A stretch of DNA of 6,787 nt from a candidate division WWE3 bacterium RIFOXYD1_FULL_39_9 (GCA_001773295.1 MEWG01000001.1:11578-18364), one strand, 5' to 3'. Numbered from the stretch's first letter, positions 1 through 5,778 are shown. The notes: generated from the letters alone by a model not told the origin. Program-made: numbers and translations.

Positions 1-1
1 G

Positions 2-1180
2 TCCAACAACGACGGATGCATAGTTGCCAGATCAAATGAGGTAAAAGCACTGGGAGTGCCGATGGGGGCGCCTTTCTTTGAATATAAAAAAGTTTTGACG
101 GATAACAACGCTATAGTTTTTTCTTCCAATTACGAATTGTACGGCGACATGTCAGGAAGAGTGATGGAGATATTAAGTATGTTTACCAATAACATAGAGT
201 ATTACTCCATAGATGAGGCTTTCTTGGAACTGACCGATCTGCATGTAAACGATTACACGGAGTTTGGTAGGGACATTCGGGATTACATTAAAAACTGTAC
301 GGGAATTCCAGTTTCAATAGGAATTGCTCATACTAAAACACTGGCTAAGGCTGCCAACGAGCTGGCAAAGAAAAATCCGGAATTCAATGGAGTACTGAGT
401 CTGATCAATGTAGCACCGAGGGAAGTAGATGGTTTATTAGACAAGGTAGACGTATCAGATATATGGGGTATAGGCCGGCAATACAGCAAAATGTTGCGTG
501 CCCATAACATCAGTACAGCCTTTGAGTTTAAAAATGCGCTTCCTGCTTTTGTTAGGCAGTACATGACGGTGTCGGGACTGCGCACACAAATGGAACTTGC
601 CGGCACTGCCTGCATTTCTTTGGATTTGGAATTTAAAACTAAAAAAGGGATATTAAGCTCCAGATCTTTTGGACATGCCGTAATGGAGCTAACCGATCTT
701 GAGGAGGCAGTGTCCTCTTATACCGCACTTGCGTGCCACAAGCTTCGTGCAGAAAACGCCGTTGCCCGAAAAATAAGTGTTTTTATACGTACCAGTGGTT
801 TTAGAAAGAACGATCGTCAGTACAAAGCATTTGTTTCGCAGGAACTTTTGGATTATTCAGATAACACAGGGGAGTTCATTAAGGCAGCCATATCTCTTTT
901 GCGCAAAGCCTACAAAAGAGGTTTCAAATACGCAAAAGCAGGGGTTTTCGTAACTGACATTCTAAGTACAAGCGCGCATGTTCCGTTAAGCTTGTTTGGT
1001 ACTTTAGACAAAAGTAAAAAAAATATACTAGGCAGACTTGTGGATAAAATAAACGATCACTACAAAACAGACACCGTGTTTTACGCAGCTTGTGGAGTTG
1101 CCAAGGATTGGAAAGGAAAAAGCGGTCAGAAAAGCAAAAAATTTACTACCAGTTGGAGAGAGTTATTAACTGTGGGTTAG
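2..1180 (+). CDS. umuC: Y-family translesion DNA polymerase, UmuC-like (5' partial)
   Basis: This is the catalytic subunit type of DNA polymerase V, which copies past DNA lesions in the cytoplasm during the SOS response. The frame is already open at the window edge. The first visible codons read SNNDGCIVARS, the hallmark UmuC segment that starts near residue 31 in the E. coli protein, so about 30 N-terminal residues, including the first metal-binding Asp, lie outside. The GTG at 56 is internal and is not the start. The catalytic SIDEAF motif is at fragment residues 69-74. A helix-hairpin-helix-like stretch (DIWGIGRQYSKML) is near 153-165, followed by the little-finger region. The last about 60 residues, ending in FTTSWRELL, match the UmuC-type C-terminal DUF4113 region and separate it from DinB. 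The visible 392 residues are intact to the TAG stop. UmuC normally works with UmuD'; no umuD is in view but one could lie upstream. It converges on the methyltransferase gene 27 bases away. Confidence 0.95.
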   Translation, partial: SNNDGCIVARSNEVKALGVPMGAPFFEYKKVLTDNNAIVFSSNYELYGDMSGRVMEILSMFTNNIEYYSIDEAFLELTDLHVNDYTEFGRDIRDYIKNCTGIPVSIGIAHTKTLAKAANELAKKNPEFNGVLSLINVAPREVDGLLDKVDVSDIWGIGRQYSKMLRAHNISTAFEFKNALPAFVRQYMTVSGLRTQMELAGTACISLDLEFKTKKGILSSRSFGHAVMELTDLEEAVSSYTALACHKLRAENAVARKISVFIRTSGFRKNDRQYKAFVSQELLDYSDNTGEFIKAAISLLRKAYKRGFKYAKAGVFVTDILSTSAHVPLSLFGTLDKSKKNILGRLVDKINDHYKTDTVFYAACGVAKDWKGKSGQKSKKFTTSWRELLTVG

Positions 1181-1207
1181 GGTGTGTGATCCAGACGGTT
1201 AGACAGT

Positions 1208-1744
1208 TTATTTTGGCCAGTTGTCGCTGACACGATAGGCAAAAACCGTGCCCGAGGTTTTAAAGGGCTTCCAGTTTTTAATAGAGAAAGCGTTGGAAAT
1301 AATTACAGCGCCAGGTTTCAAGTTATCAACAAACTTTTGTTCAAGTCGTTGCATGACGTAAGGAAGCTGATACATAAAAATTACATCGTACTTCGAAAGA
1401 TCGGCGTCCCAGAAACTACCGCTGTGAATGACCGCATTGTTCAACTGCAGCCTTTTAATAGTGGCACGGGATAGAAGTACTAAAAGCGGACTTATTTCAT
1501 ATCCATGTGCTTCCGCGCCGGTTTTAGCAGCTGCAATTACAATTCTTCCGTCGCCTGAGCCAAGATCTACGGCAATCTTTCCCGGACCTAGATCGGACAG
1601 CTCGAGCATATTATCTACCTTTACGGTATCGGTAGGAACGTAAGGCGCTCCACCAACCAACGGGTAGATAAATAACATGAAGTAGGATGAAACAATTACC
1701 GAGGCAATGAGTATTCCCAAGATCAAAATAAGAACTTCAAGCAT
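1208..1744 (-). CDS. membrane-anchored class I SAM methyltransferase, FAM173/ATPSCKMT-like
   Basis: This is a predicted S-adenosylmethionine-dependent methyltransferase held at the membrane by one N-terminal helix (about residues 4-27), with the catalytic domain probably in the cytoplasm. The segment YVPT (35-38), motif I VDLGSGDGR (59-67), the ribose-binding acid in GYEISP (E83), and a late NWKP motif form the pattern of the FAM173 family. The eukaryotic member ATPSCKMT trimethylates a lysine of ATP synthase subunit c. Bacterial relatives of this size are mostly uncharacterised, so a protein-lysine substrate is inference. The 178-aa length suits the family. It is the last gene of the mscL operon: its ATG shares one base with the stop of the acetyltransferase (TAATG), which suggests translational coupling, and an AGGA lies just before it. 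No clear terminator follows; transcription would run toward the converging polymerase gene. Confidence 0.82.
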   Translation of the reverse strand: MLEVLILILGILIASVIVSSYFMLFIYPLVGGAPYVPTDTVKVDNMLELSDLGPGKIAVDLGSGDGRIVIAAAKTGAEAHGYEISPLLVLLSRATIKRLQLNNAVIHSGSFWDADLSKYDVIFMYQLPYVMQRLEQKFVDNLKPGAVIISNAFSIKNWKPFKTSGTVFAYRVSDNWPK

Positions 1745-2289
1745 TATTCCTGAACACTTCCCATAACTTTACGCATAAACATCAAAGGAATTTCTTTTCC
1801 AGACGGTAGTATGTTCCAGGTTTCTTTTCTGCGCGCCCCCGGTGCGTCAACAAATCCCAAAGATTTGAAAAAGTTCATGGACCTTGTGTTATAGGCTGCA
1901 ATTTCTGCAAAAATTGACTTTTCTTTGCCAAACCATTGAAAGAGTATGTCCAACGCCTTTTTCCCGACGTTTTTGCCTTGAAACTCCGGCAAAACATATG
2001 TTTCGACCACTTGATTTTCGTTTAGGCCGCTAATGCCATGAAAATAACCTACAATTTTGTTATTCGCGACCGCTACAAGATAGCGATGATCGGGATAAGT
2101 TAAAGTATCTTGAAGAACTTCCACACGGTCTAACGCTCTATCGAACTTAGATTCAATATCCTCTTTGGAAATTCCGAATTCTTCGTTCGGGTACGTTATT
2201 AGCCACATTTGTTTTTCAATCTCGGCAATTCTCTCAGCATCTTCCGGCACAGCATTTCTTATTTGTATTTCATCTTCGGAAGTTAACAT
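1744..2289 (-). CDS. GNAT family N-acetyltransferase
   Basis: This is a predicted cytoplasmic acetyl-CoA-dependent N-acetyltransferase of 181 aa. The N-terminus (IQIRNAVPEDAERIAEIE, about 8-25) is a typical GNAT opening. The central strand IVGYFHGI leads to ETYVLPEFQGKNVGKKAL (about 96-113), the acetyl-CoA pyrophosphate-binding motif A. The C-terminal NTRSMNFFKSLGF is the usual motif B and resembles RimI-like enzymes. One oddity is that the motif A core reads QGKNVG, with Asn107 where a Gly is usual (QGKGxG). The substrate cannot be read from the sequence; amino groups of proteins, small amines or antibiotics are all possible. It lies 7 nt after mscL and overlaps the methyltransferase start by one base, so all three genes are probably cotranscribed. 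Its ribosome site is weak: an AGAAGG inside the end of mscL sits about 12 nt before the ATG. Confidence 0.88.
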   Translation of the reverse strand: MLTSEDEIQIRNAVPEDAERIAEIEKQMWLITYPNEEFGISKEDIESKFDRALDRVEVLQDTLTYPDHRYLVAVANNKIVGYFHGISGLNENQVVETYVLPEFQGKNVGKKALDILFQWFGKEKSIFAEIAAYNTRSMNFFKSLGFVDAPGARRKETWNILPSGKEIPLMFMRKVMGSVQE

Positions 2290-2296
2290 AATGCGA

Positions 2297-2599
2297 TCAG
2301 CCCTTCTTTTTGTCGAGTTTGTCTAAGCCCAGTCCTTTTACACCAAAGTAGACAACAGCAGCGATAATAATGAAATCTACCGTCACACTTACAAAATCTC
2401 CCCACAGAATTTTTGCCGATCCCACAGCCCAGTGCGCTTCTTTAAGGTTTCCTACCGCGCCGAGAGCCAGGCCTACAAAAGGATTGATGATATCAGTGAC
2501 CAGTGCCGATACAACTTTTGAAACCGCGCCGCCCAATATAAAACCAACGGCCAAGCCCATAACACCTTGTTCTCTTATAAATTCAATAAAGCCCTTCAT
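2297..2599 (-). CDS. mscL: large-conductance mechanosensitive channel, short form
   Basis: This pore-forming membrane protein opens under membrane tension to release solutes during hypo-osmotic shock, and it works as an oligomer (usually a pentamer). An amphipathic N-terminal helix (residues 1-11) precedes the pore-lining TM1 GVMGLAVGFILGGAVSKVV (12-30). That helix continues through SALVTDIINP, the MscL signature. A short outer loop (about 41-65) and TM2 (about 66-88, with the conserved DF at 75-76) follow. The protein ends at residue 100 in GLDKLDKKKG. The E. coli protein has 136 residues, so this form has a shorter outer loop and lacks the C-terminal cytoplasmic helix bundle. Short forms of this kind occur in small-genome lineages. 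It is the first gene of a minus-strand operon. There is no SD; a -10 box lies 8 nt upstream, so the mRNA is probably almost leaderless. Confidence 0.95.
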   Translation of the reverse strand: MKGFIEFIREQGVMGLAVGFILGGAVSKVVSALVTDIINPFVGLALGAVGNLKEAHWAVGSAKILWGDFVSVTVDFIIIAAVVYFGVKGLGLDKLDKKKG

Positions 2600-2607
2600 A
2601 GGACTAT

Positions 2608-2635
2608 ATTATCAAAAAATATGGTCAAAGGTTAA
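2608..2635 (-). promoter_or_regulatory. predicted promoter of the mscL operon
   Basis: On the minus strand, GATAAT (2613-2608, 5 of 6 matches to TATAAT) is preceded by TTAACC (2635-2630, 4 of 6 to TTGACA) with a 16-base spacer. Only 8 bases separate the -10 box from the mscL ATG, so transcription would begin about 2-3 nt before the start codon. That agrees with the absence of an SD. The -10 is good and the -35 moderate; no experiment supports either. Confidence 0.5.
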
Positions 2636-2654
2636 TGTGAGTTGATAGTAGATA

Positions 2655-2713
2655 CGAAAAAGGCGTCCAACCCTGTAGTGCATAGCACACACATTGATTG
2701 GAACGCCTTTTCG
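2655..2713 (-). terminator. hairpin terminator of the 191-aa orphan gene, possibly bidirectional
   Basis: The arm at 2655-2670 (CGAAAAAGGCGTCCAA) pairs with 2698-2713 (TTGGAACGCCTTTTCG), with a single-base bulge in the GGCG(T)TCCAA core. Read on the minus strand, the hairpin begins 10 nt after the TAA of the upstream gene and its second arm runs into TTTTT, as in an intrinsic terminator. The 27-nt loop holds a second hairpin, GTGC-ATA-GCAC (2678-2688), extendable by TGT/ACA with a bulged A. The plus-strand reading also has a TTTT run, so it could stop transcription both ways. It insulates the mscL promoter from the gene upstream. Confidence 0.75.
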
Positions 2714-2723
2714 AGAGTGCGAG

Positions 2724-3299
2724 TTAATCTAATAACTCGTGGGCAGGTACATCGCGGAGATCGTAGGAGTTCGTTGGGGCAGCCGCGCCGGGAGTTTTTT
2801 CTTCTTCCGCAGTCTGCGATTCTCCTCCTGACTTCTCATACAGCCACTTATTCTCCTTTGGTGCCGGCCTCTTGATTTCCCTCAATTCGATGGAAAAGCA
2901 CAAGAGCCCCTTCAAATGTAAAAAAGATACATTCCGGTAGACGGGGTCAACCTCGTATGTTTCTCTTTTTTCATCAGCCCACGCGCCGACAGCTTGTACA
3001 ATTCGCAGGTTGTTTGCCACCTCAAATGAGACGGTGTTTGGCGAGTACCTACGTGAGTCCGCACCATGCGAACTCGCCGTTGGTTCAACCAAATGCAGGA
3101 TCGCCGCTGTTCTGGGTACAATCAGTTCCGCCGTCAAATCGCCCCAAGGGTTTTTCTCGACACGAATCAGGAGAAAGCCCAATTCCACGAACAGGTCGCA
3201 CGCCAGATCAAGCTTGCCTTGGCGCACCTCCAAACCGGTCGCCACCAAAACTGGTGGTTGACACTCGAACTTCTCCAACAAGCTCAATTTCTTTGCCAC
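2724..3299 (-). CDS. orphan hypothetical protein, 191 aa
   Basis: I do not recognise this protein. It has no signal peptide, transmembrane helix or obvious catalytic motif, so a soluble cytoplasmic location is likely. The first about 150 residues look like a folded domain rich in beta-forming stretches (for example PPVLVATGLEV at 15-25, LGFLLIRVEKNPWGDLTAELIVP at about 40-62, and a VSFLHLKGLLCFSIELREI segment). The last about 40 residues (KSGGESQTAEEEKTPGAAAP and onward) are charged, low in complexity and probably disordered. The GTG start is chosen because AAGGAG lies 8 nt before it. Support that the frame is real comes from this SD, a promoter upstream and a terminator 10 nt after the stop; the opposite-strand frames lack such signals. 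GC is about 52% in a 60-base sample, against about 38% in the polymerase and HD genes, which suggests a different history or selection. Confidence 0.72.
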   Translation of the reverse strand: MAKKLSLLEKFECQPPVLVATGLEVRQGKLDLACDLFVELGFLLIRVEKNPWGDLTAELIVPRTAAILHLVEPTASSHGADSRRYSPNTVSFEVANNLRIVQAVGAWADEKRETYEVDPVYRNVSFLHLKGLLCFSIELREIKRPAPKENKWLYEKSGGESQTAEEEKTPGAAAPTNSYDLRDVPAHELLD

Positions 3300-3307
3300 T
3301 GTATCAT

Positions 3308-3313
3308 CTCCTT
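3308..3313 (-). promoter_or_regulatory. Shine-Dalgarno site of the 191-aa orphan gene
   Basis: AAGGAG on the minus strand lies 8 nt before a GTG codon at 3299 and fixes that GTG as the start. An ATG between them (in GGAGATGATACAGTG) is in another frame. It is one of only two canonical SD sites in the window. Confidence 0.8.
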
Positions 3314-3349
3314 TTTTATTAAGGTCTTATTATTCTATAGGATGTGCTG

Positions 3350-3378
3350 ATTATACTTTGTCGAGGTCGGAGACGCAA
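3350..3378 (-). promoter_or_regulatory. predicted sigma70-type promoter of the 191-aa orphan gene
   Basis: TTGCGT (3378-3373) and a perfect TATAAT (3355-3350) are separated by 17 bases on the minus strand. Transcription would start near 3343, giving a leader of about 44 nt with a strong SD. The layout (TTGNNN, 17-base spacer, TATAAT, 50 nt to the start codon) almost equals that of the zinc-ribbon gene at 4333-5697. The -35 has only 3 of 6 consensus bases. Confidence 0.6.
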
Positions 3379-3390
3379 CCCAAAACTCAC

Positions 3391-4035
3391 TTATTCGATT
3401 ACAAAAAGGGTATATCTGCCGTACAGTACATAGGTAAATTCAGTATAGGTTTCCATGTGAATTAAGTTCCAGCCCTTTTTGGCAATTACATCTTTCCACT
3501 GTCTGGTAGTCAAGTAATGATGCTGATAAAACTCAAAATTGCCAAAATTATCATTAAAGGAAACTACAAACTTTTCTAGATCGTTTCTATAAGTGTCCTC
3601 AACAACAATTACCCTTTTTGCTACTCGTTTTGCTTCGGTAAGAACCTTTATGTTGTCGTTGCAATGATGGAGTACATGAATAATAACTGCAGTATCGAAA
3701 CTATTGTCGTTGTAAGGTAAAGTTTCCCCGTTATAGATCGTTGGCGAGGATTCTTTTATCAGAGTTAGGTTTTTTACATCTACTCCCGTAACGTCAAATC
3801 CTTTTTGTTTCAAATATGATGAAATTCCGCCTATTCCTACACCAACATCCAAAACCTTTTTACCCACGATATATGGTGCAATCCTGTTATAGATATTTTG
3901 TGCTTTGAAATAAAGCACGCCTTTTATTGTTTTTGCAAGCAGGCTGTTATCGCTTTCGGAAATACGCGGTATTACCTTGCTTAGTATTGGTATTGGCACA
4001 ACATACATAATACAGTGTGCCGGGATTTTGCCCAA
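3391..4035 (-). CDS. class I SAM-dependent methyltransferase (type 11-like)
   Basis: This is a predicted soluble methyltransferase with a Rossmann fold. Motif I VLDVGVGIGG (61-70) binds S-adenosylmethionine. The acid in TGVDV (D86) would contact the ribose. LPYNDNSFDTAVIIHVLHHC (106-125) is the motif II/III region typical of the UbiE/Methyltransf_11 group. RVIVVED and a C-terminal antiparallel strand (EFTYVLYGRYTLFVIE) complete the fold. The substrate is unknown. The frame can start at TTG (4035, giving 214 aa) or at ATG (4008, giving 205 aa). Neither has an SD, and all catalytic motifs lie after both. It follows a 47-aa hydrophobic ORF in another frame, 5 nt after its stop if TTG is used, so the two are probably cotranscribed and translationally coupled. 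No convincing terminator follows, so readthrough into the 191-aa gene is possible. Confidence 0.87.
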   Translation of the reverse strand: MGKIPAHCIMYVVPIPILSKVIPRISESDNSLLAKTIKGVLYFKAQNIYNRIAPYIVGKKVLDVGVGIGGISSYLKQKGFDVTGVDVKNLTLIKESSPTIYNGETLPYNDNSFDTAVIIHVLHHCNDNIKVLTEAKRVAKRVIVVEDTYRNDLEKFVVSFNDNFGNFEFYQHHYLTTRQWKDVIAKKGWNLIHMETYTEFTYVLYGRYTLFVIE

Positions 4036-4040
4036 CAGTT

Positions 4041-4184
4041 CTATCTGCGCTCGTGAGGTATTAAACTGGTCAACGCCTCTACCACCGCAGTTATGATCAA
4101 CGTTATTGTTAGCCCTATTGTTTCAAGTATTAAGGCAATAGGTGCAAATATTAATTCAAAAATTACTCCTATGATGGATCCCAT
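4041..4184 (-). CDS. 47-aa hydrophobic membrane miniprotein
   Basis: This is a small open frame, ATG at 4184 to TAG at 4041, that does not resemble any family I know. It begins MGSIIGVIFELIFAPIAL and ends LIPHERR. Nearly all residues from 4 to 42 are hydrophobic (many Ile and Leu), enough for two tightly packed membrane helices (about 4-20 and 23-41) or one long one. Glu10, Glu21 and Glu36 sit within these stretches, and the charged HERR tail would favour a cytoplasmic C-terminus. An extended -10 box lies 8 nt upstream with no SD, the same near-leaderless layout as mscL and the HD gene. Its stop is 5 nt before the TTG start of the methyltransferase, in a different frame, so it is not that protein's N-terminus. 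It could be a membrane partner or anchor for the methyltransferase, or an independent small membrane protein; no function is claimed. Strong hydrophobic bias supports coding, but chance is not excluded. Confidence 0.62.
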   Translation of the reverse strand: MGSIIGVIFELIFAPIALILETIGLTITLIITAVVEALTSLIPHERR

Positions 4185-4192
4185 GTGTTGTC

Positions 4193-4201
4193 ATTCTAAC
4201 A
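4193..4201 (-). promoter_or_regulatory. predicted extended -10 promoter of the miniprotein-methyltransferase pair
   Basis: The minus strand reads TGTTAGAAT, an extended -10 (TGN plus TAGAAT, 5 of 6 to TATAAT). It ends 8 nt before the ATG at 4184, so the transcript would start 2-3 nt before the start codon. No good -35 is seen, which is acceptable for extended -10 promoters. Confidence 0.45.
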
Positions 4202-4266
4202 AATTCTAGCTGAATGTATATCGATCACGGACCCTTTACTGACAGTCCGGAGTAATTTAAAAGCTT

Positions 4267-4308
4267 GAGGGTGTTTGCATATTCCGGTTGGAAATTACAA
4301 ACACCCTC
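4267..4308 (-). terminator. hairpin terminator of the zinc-ribbon membrane protein gene
   Basis: GAGGGTGTTTG (4267-4277) and CAAACACCCTC (4298-4308) form a perfect 11-bp stem, 24 nt after the stop of the zinc-ribbon gene on the minus strand. The 20-nt loop contains a small inner hairpin, TTCC-GGTT-GGAA (4282-4293). Read on the minus strand, the second arm is followed by AAGCTTTTAAATTA, a weak and broken U-tract, so termination may be partial. It also separates that gene from the miniprotein promoter. Confidence 0.68.
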
Positions 4309-4332
4309 TGTGTTACAAAGTTTCTGAGCTGG

Positions 4333-5697
4333 CTACGGCTTGTCGAGTGAATGGATGATTCCTGCGTTGTCCACTTGAGCATTCGGGAAAATCTGCCCGA
4401 TCACAAATTGGTACCATTCGTCGACGTTTACCGTGTATCTACGGATTTTGCCCTCTTCATTTTCGAAGATAACCACAAATGTTCCGTAGTTACGGTAAGG
4501 CTCCGGCGTAGTCAGAAGTGGGATGTCCGGATACACCAATTGTTGCGTGGGTACCTGTCGGGCGATCTGGCCGTTGGACCCTACTGAGGTTTGATCGTAC
4601 CTTACTACGTCCACTTCGTACTCGAGCACTGTGCGCGGGTAAGGCGTGTATGTGGCTTTTATTTCTTCATAGTCGTACGAAACGGAAGTCTCAACGATTT
4701 TAATCTCGTCTGGGGTTTCCGTGCAATAAGCCACAACTTCAATGCCACCCAAGTCATCAGTACCGCACTCAACTTCGTTGCCGGAGTACACATAATCTGT
4801 GTACTCATTTTCCACGATTCTTGTGGTTTCAATTGTTGCCACAACGTCGTAGCCGTCGGGCTCTATCCAGTCCTCGCGAGTTGCAATAGGTGTCATTCTC
4901 GAATCAGGGCATCCGGGATCGTCCAGGTAGCATTCGCCGAACTCCTGATCGTCGTAGCTGTAACCTGCATGCAGAGAATATTCATAACCTGCCACTTTAA
5001 GCTGTTCCGCGTGTGGTGTAAAAACCCACATCAGAAACAGGACAAACAGAGTGATCAGCAGACCGGACCCGGCTACTGCGGCCGCTTTCCGCAAAGGTAT
5101 GGCCGACAAAGCTGTTGTTGCGCGCTCAACCCAGGTTGGACTTTCCGATATAGTCTCGGAAGGTCTGCTCGGGATTAAGACAGCAAAAACTACAGGGTCT
5201 GCTTGAGGCTTTTCGTCAGCGTTTTCGCGCAATGAATACCCTGAGTTATCGCCCCGAATTTCCTCCCCGCTTGTGTCCTGCATCTCATGCCAGTGTTTGG
5301 GCGCTACTTCCCTTACATCGATGCCCATTCTTATCAAAAGGGCAGCAAGTTCGTTGGATGCAGTCGATGGTCTGAAGATACCGTTTGCTGCCTCCGCGCC
5401 ACACCGGCTGCACACATTAGGTTCAACGTACTGTTCTCCCGACCCCTCGTACGGACCTTGGATCTTATTATTTTGGTTCCATGTGCCGCAATAGCCGCAA
5501 AAGAACCCCTTTCCTGCCCACCATGCACGCACCTGATCTTCGGTTACCTTCGACCCCCTTTGTGCCGGGACGTCTTCAGTAAATGGCGATCCGCATGCTG
5601 TACATGTGCTGACACCGCCCAGTGGTCCGGGAACCAGATGAGGCCCTCGACCGCAACTTGGACATGTCCATGTCTTGGTATAAAACTCCAGTCTCAT
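4333..5697 (-). CDS. double zinc-ribbon, single-pass membrane protein of unknown function
   Basis: This is a 454-aa protein in three parts. The N-terminal region carries two zinc-ribbon Cys pairs, C12-x2-C15 with C32-x2-C35, and C67-x2-C70 with C96-x2-C99, each set able to bind one zinc. A polar, probably flexible linker (about 140-200) leads to one transmembrane helix (about 205-227, AVAGSGLLITLFVLFLMWVF) preceded by Arg203 and Lys204, which predicts a cytoplasmic N-terminus. The outer part (about 233-454) is rich in Tyr, Glu, Val and Thr and looks all-beta. It holds C256/C263 and C311/C325, likely disulfides, and a WxxP at 277-280. It vaguely resembles outer domains of other bacterial zinc-ribbon membrane proteins, but I cannot name the family. 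The ATG has AAGGAGG 5 nt upstream, a promoter and a terminator, so it stands alone as one transcription unit. GC is about 57% in a 60-base sample, well above the HD gene. A sensor or a scaffold linking envelope and cytoplasm is possible, but only as inference. Confidence 0.85.
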   Translation of the reverse strand: MRLEFYTKTWTCPSCGRGPHLVPGPLGGVSTCTACGSPFTEDVPAQRGSKVTEDQVRAWWAGKGFFCGYCGTWNQNNKIQGPYEGSGEQYVEPNVCSRCGAEAANGIFRPSTASNELAALLIRMGIDVREVAPKHWHEMQDTSGEEIRGDNSGYSLRENADEKPQADPVVFAVLIPSRPSETISESPTWVERATTALSAIPLRKAAAVAGSGLLITLFVLFLMWVFTPHAEQLKVAGYEYSLHAGYSYDDQEFGECYLDDPGCPDSRMTPIATREDWIEPDGYDVVATIETTRIVENEYTDYVYSGNEVECGTDDLGGIEVVAYCTETPDEIKIVETSVSYDYEEIKATYTPYPRTVLEYEVDVVRYDQTSVGSNGQIARQVPTQQLVYPDIPLLTTPEPYRNYGTFVVIFENEEGKIRRYTVNVDEWYQFVIGQIFPNAQVDNAGIIHSLDKP

Positions 5698-5702
5698 TGT
5701 CT

Positions 5703-5709
5703 CCTCCTT
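5703..5709 (-). promoter_or_regulatory. Shine-Dalgarno site of the zinc-ribbon membrane protein gene
   Basis: AAGGAGG on the minus strand lies 5 nt before the ATG at 5697, a near-perfect anti-SD complement that fixes the start. Together with the site at 3308-3313 it marks the two orphan genes as using ordinary SD-led initiation, unlike the neighbouring genes. Confidence 0.82.
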
Positions 5710-5749
5710 CGATTTAGGATTTATTTTGCTTTTTTTGATTGTTGGCGGA

Positions 5750-5778
5750 ATTATACTCGTTGCAGTACTTAGCTACAA
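5750..5778 (-). promoter_or_regulatory. predicted sigma70-type promoter of the zinc-ribbon membrane protein gene
   Basis: TTGTAG (5778-5773) and a perfect TATAAT (5755-5750) are 17 bases apart on the minus strand. The start would fall near 5743, giving a leader of about 46 nt, A-rich and then SD. The -10 box lies 52 nt from the start codon, against 50 nt for the 191-aa orphan gene. It is divergent from the HD-gene promoter about 100 bases away. Confidence 0.6.

Noticed and set aside
56..1180. Starting the polymerase at the GTG at position 56.
   Set aside because: The frame is open to the window edge and the codons before it read SNNDGCIVARS, a core UmuC motif, so the gene begins outside the window.
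1168..1214. AACTGT (1168-1173) and ACAGTT (1203-1208) followed by TATTTT, a possible terminator for the polymerase gene.
   Set aside because: The stem has only six AT-rich base pairs with a loop of about 29 nt and lies across two gene ends, so it is too weak to call.
2655..2713. The hairpin after the 191-aa gene contains GTCCAAC, which fits the RYYYAAC half of an integron attC site, and the gene is cassette-like.
   Set aside because: The other arm reads ATTGGAAC rather than the needed GTTRRRY, the A/T runs flanking the stem fit a terminator better, and no integrase gene or second attC is in view.
2957..3350. Overlapping plus-strand open frames opposite the 191-aa gene.
   Set aside because: They lack SD sites and recognisable domains, while the minus-strand frame has a promoter, SD, terminator and a more protein-like composition.
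4591..5178. Long plus-strand frame (195 codons) opposite the zinc-ribbon gene, and another at 5287-5772.
   Set aside because: Both are shadows of a strongly supported minus-strand gene; their translations are Cys- and Arg-rich without domain structure and have no ribosome sites.
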